From NCBI GenBank assembly GCA_951800675.1, contig CATOKC010000028.1, positions 1 to 29,738 of the forward strand: a stretch of 29,738 nucleotides of DNA, read 5' to 3'. Below, in pieces: positions 25,222 through 29,738 of the stretch (positions within the stretch are counted from its first letter, which is position 1; each line of letters begins with the position of its first letter). The notes under the pieces were generated by a model. That model saw nothing but the letters and a program-made list of their open reading frames with translations, was not told where the DNA came from and did not search any database. The stretch is from an uncultured Oscillibacter sp. (GTDB lineage Bacteria > Bacillota_A > Clostridia > Oscillospirales > Oscillospiraceae). A program made the position numbers and the translations under genes.

Positions 25222-26739
25222 ATGAACAAAACACCTACCACTTTGATCATTATGGACGGCTTCGGCACTGGCGGCGGAGAGACAGGAAACGCTGTCCAAA
25301 CCGCTAAAACCCCTCGGCTGGACAGTTTCTTCCAGGAGTTTGCCCACACAACCCTCTCCGCCTCCGGGCTGGACGTGGGTCTGCCTGACGGGCAGATGGG
25401 CAACAGCGAGGTGGGCCACACCAACATTGGCGGCGGCCGGGTGGTCTTTCAGGACCTGCCCCGCATCACCCGGTCCATTGAGGACGGTAGCTTCTTCCAG
25501 AATTTTGCCTACCTCCATGCTATGGACGCCTGTATTGAGCGGGGCTCCGCCCTGCATCTGTTCGGCCTTTTGTCCGACGGTGGCGTTCACTCTCACCTGA
25601 CCCACCTTTTCGCCCTGCTGAAAATGGCCAAGGCCAAGGGGCTCACCCGGGTCTATATCCACGCCTTCCTGGATGGGCGGGACGTGTCCCCCACCTCCGG
25701 CGCGGGCTTTGTGGCCCAAACGGTGGAAAAATGCGAGGAAATCGGCGTGGGCAAGATTGCCACCGTCATGGGCCGGTATTACGCCATGGACCGGGACAAG
25801 CGCTGGGACCGGGTAGAACAGGCTTATGACGCCATGGTCTATGGCGAAAGCCCTATCAACAATCCGGATCCTGTGGACGCGGTGAAAAAATCCTATGAAA
25901 AGGGCATCACCGACGAGTTTGTGGAGCCCGTTGTCTGCGACGCCGACGGCTCTATTTCCGACAATGACAGCGTTATCTTCTTCAACTTCCGCCCTGACCG
26001 GGCCCGGGAAATTACCCGAACCTTGGTAGACCCGGAGTTTGACGGCTTTACCCGGCAGTTCTTCCCCCTGACCTTCGTCTGCAACACGGAGTACGACGCC
26101 TCTATGCCTAATGTGGAGGTGGCCTTCCCCCGGGTGCTTGTGAACAACGGCCTGGGCGAATACCTCAGCAAAATGGGCATGACCCAGCTCCGCATTGCCG
26201 AGACGGAGAAGTACGCCCATGTCACCTTCTTCTTCAACGGCGGCAGTGAGACCGTCTTTCCCGGTGAGGACCGGGTGCTGGTCCCCTCCCCCAAGGTGGC
26301 CACCTACGATCTCCAGCCGGAGATGAGCGCTCCGGAGGTCTGCGAAAAATGCGTGGAGCGCATTGAATCCGGGGCCTACGACGTCATCATCCTTAATTTT
26401 GCCAACTGCGACATGGTGGGCCACACCGGCATTTTTGACGCCGCGGTGAAGGCTGTGGAAACCGTGGATACCTGCGTAGGCAAGGTGGTGGACGCCACCC
26501 TGAAAATGGGAGGCATTGCCATGATTACCGCCGACCACGGAAACGCGGAACAGATGGTAGAGCCCGACGGAAGCCCCATGACCGCCCACACCACGAATCC
26601 CGTGCCCTTCATTCTTTGCGGCGCGGGGTCCGAGCTGCGGAGCGACGGGAGGCTTGCCGACATCGCCCCCACTATGCTGGACGTAATGGGCCTGGCCTGC
26701 CCGCCTGAAATGGACGGGAAAACCCTGATTGTTCAGTAA
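25222..26739 (+). CDS. gpmI: 2,3-bisphosphoglycerate-independent phosphoglycerate mutase
   Basis: The cofactor-independent mutase interconverts 3- and 2-phosphoglycerate using two metal ions. The 505 residues show the alkaline-phosphatase-type core: LIIMDGFG with metal-binding Asp, MGNSEVGHTNIG with the phosphorylated Ser, the insertion domain with LLSDGGVHSH, HAFLDGRD and MGRYYAMDRDKRWDR, NFRPDRAREI, FNGGSE, NFANCDMVGHTG, and TADHGNAEQM with the remaining ligands. Length is typical. The ribosome binding site AAAGGAG lies within a small CTCC/GGAG hairpin that could modulate initiation. It follows tpiA after a terminator and ends in a strong hairpin. No gap or eno gene is nearby. Confidence 0.97.
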   Translation: MNKTPTTLIIMDGFGTGGGETGNAVQTAKTPRLDSFFQEFAHTTLSASGLDVGLPDGQMGNSEVGHTNIGGGRVVFQDLPRITRSIEDGSFFQNFAYLHAMDACIERGSALHLFGLLSDGGVHSHLTHLFALLKMAKAKGLTRVYIHAFLDGRDVSPTSGAGFVAQTVEKCEEIGVGKIATVMGRYYAMDRDKRWDRVEQAYDAMVYGESPINNPDPVDAVKKSYEKGITDEFVEPVVCDADGSISDNDSVIFFNFRPDRAREITRTLVDPEFDGFTRQFFPLTFVCNTEYDASMPNVEVAFPRVLVNNGLGEYLSKMGMTQLRIAETEKYAHVTFFFNGGSETVFPGEDRVLVPSPKVATYDLQPEMSAPEVCEKCVERIESGAYDVIILNFANCDMVGHTGIFDAAVKAVETVDTCVGKVVDATLKMGGIAMITADHGNAEQMVEPDGSPMTAHTTNPVPFILCGAGSELRSDGRLADIAPTMLDVMGLACPPEMDGKTLIVQ

Positions 26740-26764
26740 GCGCTCTCCAGAGCGAACAATCTTC

Positions 26765-26796
26765 AACGCCCGCTGAACGTTCTTTCAGCGGGCGTT
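26765..26796 (+). terminator. Hairpin terminator of gpmI
   Basis: A perfect 13-bp stem AACGCCCGCTGAA/TTCAGCGGGCGTT (26765-26777 with 26784-26796) followed by a short T run. A smaller stem CGCTCT/AGAGCG precedes it. Confidence 0.7.
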
Positions 26797-26853
26797 TCCA
26801 CGCCGGAGTACCTCCAAGCGCCATCAGCCAGCTTTGCCGGATACGGAGCCTGT

Positions 26854-27249
26854 ATGGAAGAATATCATGTATGGATTGGAACCTTTTCTAAACAAGACTT
26901 TGAGCAGTATTGGGACAACGAGCCCTATGAAAGCGCGATGAAGCGCTGGAAAAACGGAAGCGGCGCAAAGCCGGGTGAAGATTTGAAGTGCGGATTCTGC
27001 CGGGAAATGGGACTCGAGGAACTGGAGGAGACCGATTTTTGGTTCTACATTTCCGCTTCCAGACACACCGGTCGGGAATTGGCGGAATATTACATGCCCC
27101 TGGATTTGGACGCTTTTGAAACGGCCTGCCGCGAAAGGGGCATAGAGGGCGGTAACGTGATCTGGGGAATTTCCGTAAAGGATTTTCCCGGTGAAAATCC
27201 GGCCGCCTGCAAGAGCATGACTTACATTGGTACCGTAAACTTCAGATAG
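26854..27249 (+). CDS. Imm22-like immunity protein
   Basis: A 131-residue, acidic, soluble protein. The opening EYHVWIGTFSKQDFEQYWD and the later CGFCREMGLEELEETDFWFYIS resemble immunity protein 22 (Imm22), a family found beside polymorphic toxins and contact-dependent inhibition systems. Here no toxin, transport or adhesin gene is adjacent: gpmI lies upstream and the convergent engB downstream. It could be an orphan immunity gene retained for protection against neighbours, or have another role. Start ATG has CGGAG 6 nt upstream, a weak site. Base composition is somewhat lower in GC than the neighbouring glycolytic genes. Confidence 0.6.
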   Translation: MEEYHVWIGTFSKQDFEQYWDNEPYESAMKRWKNGSGAKPGEDLKCGFCREMGLEELEETDFWFYISASRHTGRELAEYYMPLDLDAFETACRERGIEGGNVIWGISVKDFPGENPAACKSMTYIGTVNFR

Positions 27250-27314
27250 CACAAGCCAGGTCCGAAATCGGCTTCTGCGCCCTTTCCCCGCAATGCATCA
27301 CCGTCTGTCCCAAA

Positions 27315-27344
27315 AGAAAAGGGCCGCCCGAAGGGCGGCTCTTT
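27315..27344. terminator. Bidirectional terminator between the Imm22-like gene and engB
   Basis: The arms AAAAGGGCCGCCC and GGGCGGCTCTTT (27317-27344, one mismatch) form a GC-rich stem with a GAA loop. On the minus strand it continues as CCCTTTTCTTTT, a good terminator for engB. Confidence 0.75.
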
Positions 27345-27352
27345 ACATTGCT

Positions 27353-27946
27353 CTATGTCGCTTCCACAGCGGTATTTAGAAGGCGGATCAGCTCCTCCTT
27401 CCCCGTGCCCTTTTCCGCGGAGAAGGGTAGGAGGACATCCCCCTCCCCCAGTTCCAGAGTCTCCCGGATCAGGATCAAGGCGGGGTCAATCTGGCTCTTT
27501 TTCAGCTTATCCAGCTTGTTGGCCACCACGATTTCAGGGCAGCCCGTCTCCCGGAACCAGCCGTGCATGGTCAGGTCGTTGGCGGTGGGCTTGTGCCGGG
27601 CGTCCACAATCAAAACTCCTGTGGTGATATGGGCTTCCTGAAAATAACTCTCCATCAGGCGGCCCCAGCGCTCCTTCTCCGCCTTGGAAACCTTGGCGTA
27701 GCCATAGCCCGGCAGGTCCACCAGATAGGCCCGGTTATCCACCAGGAAATAATTCACCTGGGTAGTCTTTCCCGGGGAGGCGCCCACATAGGCCAGATTC
27801 TTCCGACCCAGAAGTCGGTTGATTACCGAGGACTTCCCTACGTTGGAGCGGCCCGCAAAGGCAAACTGGGGCAGGCCGTCCCAGAAGAACTGCTCCCTGG
27901 TCCCGGCAGAGCGGACAAATTCCGCTTTTCCAAAATTGATGGGCAT
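27353..27946 (-). CDS. engB: Ribosome biogenesis GTPase EngB (YsxC/YihA)
   Basis: The essential GTPase assists 50S subunit assembly. The 197 residues have the G motifs: FAGRSNVGKSSVINRL (G1), GKTTQVNYF (G2), LVDLPGYGYAKV (G3), VVANKLDKLKKS (G4) and FSAEKGTG (G5). Length is typical. AAAGGAGG lies 6 nt before the ATG and partly overlaps the lon stop region, the two genes being 10 bp apart. The lon-engB order matches lonA-ysxC of Bacillus. Confidence 0.96.
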   Translation of the reverse strand: MPINFGKAEFVRSAGTREQFFWDGLPQFAFAGRSNVGKSSVINRLLGRKNLAYVGASPGKTTQVNYFLVDNRAYLVDLPGYGYAKVSKAEKERWGRLMESYFQEAHITTGVLIVDARHKPTANDLTMHGWFRETGCPEIVVANKLDKLKKSQIDPALILIRETLELGEGDVLLPFSAEKGTGKEELIRLLNTAVEAT

Positions 27947-27956
27947 AGCGCCTCCT

Positions 27957-29738
27957 TTACTGCCGCAGGACGGCTTCCGCTTTCTCCCGGGGCACGGGAA
28001 CGAAAACCGCCGTTTCCTCCCGGGCCGCCTCCGGCTGGGCCGTCAAGGCTGCGGCAAAGACCTGATCGATGGTCTCCACCGGGATGAACTTCAGCGCCGC
28101 CCGGACCGTCTGGTCGATCTCCTCCAGGTCCCGCACATTGTCCTTGGGAATCAGCACCGTGCCGATGCCGTTTCGCAGGGCAGCCATGGTCTTTTCCTTC
28201 AAGCCGCCAATGGCCAGCACCCGGCCCCGGAGGGTCACCTCTCCCGTCATGGCGAGACCCGCCTTGATCTTCCGGTCCGTCAGGGCGGAGAGCATGGCGG
28301 TGGTAACGGCAATGCCCGCCGAGGGGCCGTCCTTGGGCACCGCCCCCTCCGGGAAGTGGACATGAATGTCCTTGTTTTTATAGAACTCCGCCTCTATACC
28401 CAGCACCGCTGCCCGGCTGCGAATGCAGCTCAGCGCCGCTTGAGCGGATTCCTTCATCACGTCGCCCAGGTTTCCAGTGAGCTCCAGCTTTCCGGTGCCC
28501 TCGCAGACGACGACCTCCACTTCCAGAAGTTCACCGCCGGTCTCCGTCCAAGCCAGACCGTTGACCACGCCGATCTCCTCCCGCTCCGTGTGAAGAGCGG
28601 GGGGGTAGGGCTGGCAGTCCAGGAACTTGGGTAGCTCCTCTTCCGTTACCGTGACCCGCTTCGTCTCGCCGGAGACCAGCTTCATGTCCGTCTTTCGGCA
28701 CAGGGCCGCCACCCGCCGCTCCAGCAGACGGACGCCGGACTCCCGGGTATAATCCCGGATAATGGCCCGGAGCACGCCGTCGTCCACCCGAAGGGCGGAC
28801 TTTTTCAGACCGTGCTCCGCCAACTGCTTGGGCAGCAGGTGCCGGCGGGCGATTTCCACCTTTTCCTCGTCGGTGTAGCTGGTGAGACGAATCACCTCCA
28901 TTCGGTCCAGCAGAGGCTGGGGAATGGTATCGGTGGTGTTGGCCGTTGTGACAAACATGACCTGGCTCAGGTCCACAGGAATCTCCATATAGTGGTCCCG
29001 GAAGGCGTGGTTCTGCTCACTGTCCAGCACCTCCAGCAAAGCGGAGGCCGGGTCTCCCCGGTAATCATTGCCCAGCTTGTCGATCTCGTCCAGCAGCAGC
29101 AGAGGATTCATGGACCCGCCCCGGATGATGGCGTCAATCACCCGGCCGGGCATGGAGCCGATGTAGGTCCGGCGGTGTCCCCGGATATCCGCCTCATCCC
29201 GGACGCCGCCCAAGGAGAGGCGGGCCAGCTTCCGGTTCAGCGCCTTGGCGACGCTGATGGCAATGGAGGTCTTGCCCACTCCCGGCGGACCCACGAGGCA
29301 GAGAATCTGCCCTTTGCCCTTGGGATTCATCTGCCGGACGGCGATGGTTTCCAAAATACGCTCCTTCACCTTTTCCAGGCCAAAGTGGTCCTTCTCCAGT
29401 ACCTTCCGGGCGGCTTCCACGCTGACCCGTTCCCGGGTCGTCTTGTTCCAGGGCATCTCCAGGCACACATCCAGATAGTTTCGGATCACCGACGCCTCGG
29501 TGCTGCCATAGGGCTGGCGGGAGAGCTTCCCCGCCTCTTTCAGCAAGTGCTTTTCCGCCTCTTCCTCCAGACTTAGCTCCAAAATTTTACGGCAATAATC
29601 CTCCACCTCGTCCTCGTCGTCGTCCTCTCCCAGCTCGTTCTGGAGGACCCGAATCTGGGTTCGGAGAATCTGGTCTCTCTGGGTGCGGATCAGCTGGTCT
29701 CGAATCTTGCCCTCCATCTCGTGCTCGAAGCCCAGGAC
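27957..29738 (-). CDS. lon: ATP-dependent protease Lon, 5' part outside the window
   Basis: The visible 593 residues cover the end of the N-terminal coiled coil (IRDQLIRTQRDQILRTQIRV), the AAA+ domain and the protease domain. Walker A is GPPGVGKTS, Walker B LLLLDEIDKLG, and the arginine region follows LLDRMEVIRL. The protease dyad is Ser in PKDGPSAGIAVTTA and Lys in GLKEKTMAALR. Frame continues through the right edge (V-L-G-F-E-H-E before the first internal Met), so the N-terminal substrate domain is cut off by the window. Lon degrades damaged and regulatory proteins. It appears intact and is followed by engB. Confidence 0.96.
   Translation of the reverse strand, partial: VLGFEHEMEGKIRDQLIRTQRDQILRTQIRVLQNELGEDDDEDEVEDYCRKILELSLEEEAEKHLLKEAGKLSRQPYGSTEASVIRNYLDVCLEMPWNKTTRERVSVEAARKVLEKDHFGLEKVKERILETIAVRQMNPKGKGQILCLVGPPGVGKTSIAISVAKALNRKLARLSLGGVRDEADIRGHRRTYIGSMPGRVIDAIIRGGSMNPLLLLDEIDKLGNDYRGDPASALLEVLDSEQNHAFRDHYMEIPVDLSQVMFVTTANTTDTIPQPLLDRMEVIRLTSYTDEEKVEIARRHLLPKQLAEHGLKKSALRVDDGVLRAIIRDYTRESGVRLLERRVAALCRKTDMKLVSGETKRVTVTEEELPKFLDCQPYPPALHTEREEIGVVNGLAWTETGGELLEVEVVVCEGTGKLELTGNLGDVMKESAQAALSCIRSRAAVLGIEAEFYKNKDIHVHFPEGAVPKDGPSAGIAVTTAMLSALTDRKIKAGLAMTGEVTLRGRVLAIGGLKEKTMAALRNGIGTVLIPKDNVRDLEEIDQTVRAALKFIPVETIDQVFAAALTAQPEAAREETAVFVPVPREKAEAVLRQ

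Noticed and set aside
25114..26766. A 550-codon open frame on the minus strand opposite gpmI
   Set aside because: It mirrors gpmI, has no ribosome binding site, and its protein is His/Gly/Val-rich without motifs. Long antisense frames are common in high-GC coding DNA.

Overview
The window looks like a chromosomal segment of a GC-rich, endospore-forming member of the Clostridia, most likely Oscillospiraceae (Oscillibacter/Flavonifractor-like). The grounds are strong AGGAGG-type ribosome binding sites, Firmicutes gene order (lon-engB; an NTP-transferase gene followed by prs-pth-mfd; spoIVFA-spoIVFB), a spoIVFA/spoIVFB pair with a sigma-E-like promoter, anaerobic metabolism (thiolase, radical SAM) and small families typical of gut Clostridia. 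The placement is inferred from recognised proteins, not from a database search. I see no rRNA, tRNA, CRISPR array, insertion sequence or prophage. Most of the window is ordinary core genome.

Layout. Positions 1-3117 hold the start of bioY (cut by the window edge) behind a promoter that overlaps a clear BirA operator, a family 4 uracil-DNA glycosylase, a CmpB/DUF1113 membrane protein, an internally deleted methylthioadenosine/SAH nucleosidase relic and an RlmI-type rRNA methyltransferase. Positions 3210-6972 hold a cell-wall amidase with an SH3 domain, then RNase Y behind a sigma-A promoter and a hairpin-rich leader of about 300 nt, then an unrecognised 297-residue protein. Positions 6999-8544 (minus strand) encode the sporulation pair SpoIVFA (M23 domain) and SpoIVFB (site-2 protease), with a good sigma-E promoter match. 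Positions 8701-12579 (plus strand) encode ribosomal protein S20 with a UUG start, then an apparent operon of tatD, a DUF4253 protein, a lipoprotein, a TatD-associated radical SAM protein and a GlsB/YeaQ-type membrane protein.

Positions 12581-15635 (minus strand) hold a VOC-fold epimerase-like protein, acetyl-CoA acetyltransferase behind a promoter with repeated TGACGAAA motifs, and a lipoprotein resembling PrsA/PPIC foldases. At 15718-16219 a small protein and an XRE regulator diverge from a shared region with paired palindromic operators. Positions 16251-22014 (minus strand) are the information-processing cluster mfd, pth, prs and a reduced GlmU-like protein in the usual glmU position. Positions 22273-26796 (plus strand) carry trmL and the lower-glycolysis genes pgk, tpiA and gpmI, each followed by, or started from, clear terminators and promoters. 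The end holds an Imm22-like protein and, on the minus strand, lon (5' end outside the window) with engB.

The parts most worth a second look are the TatD/DUF4253/lipoprotein/radical SAM operon, the repeat array at the thiolase promoter, the structured leader of rny, the nucleosidase relic whose deletion joins two Ser-Gly-Val motifs, and the degenerate GlmU-like gene.
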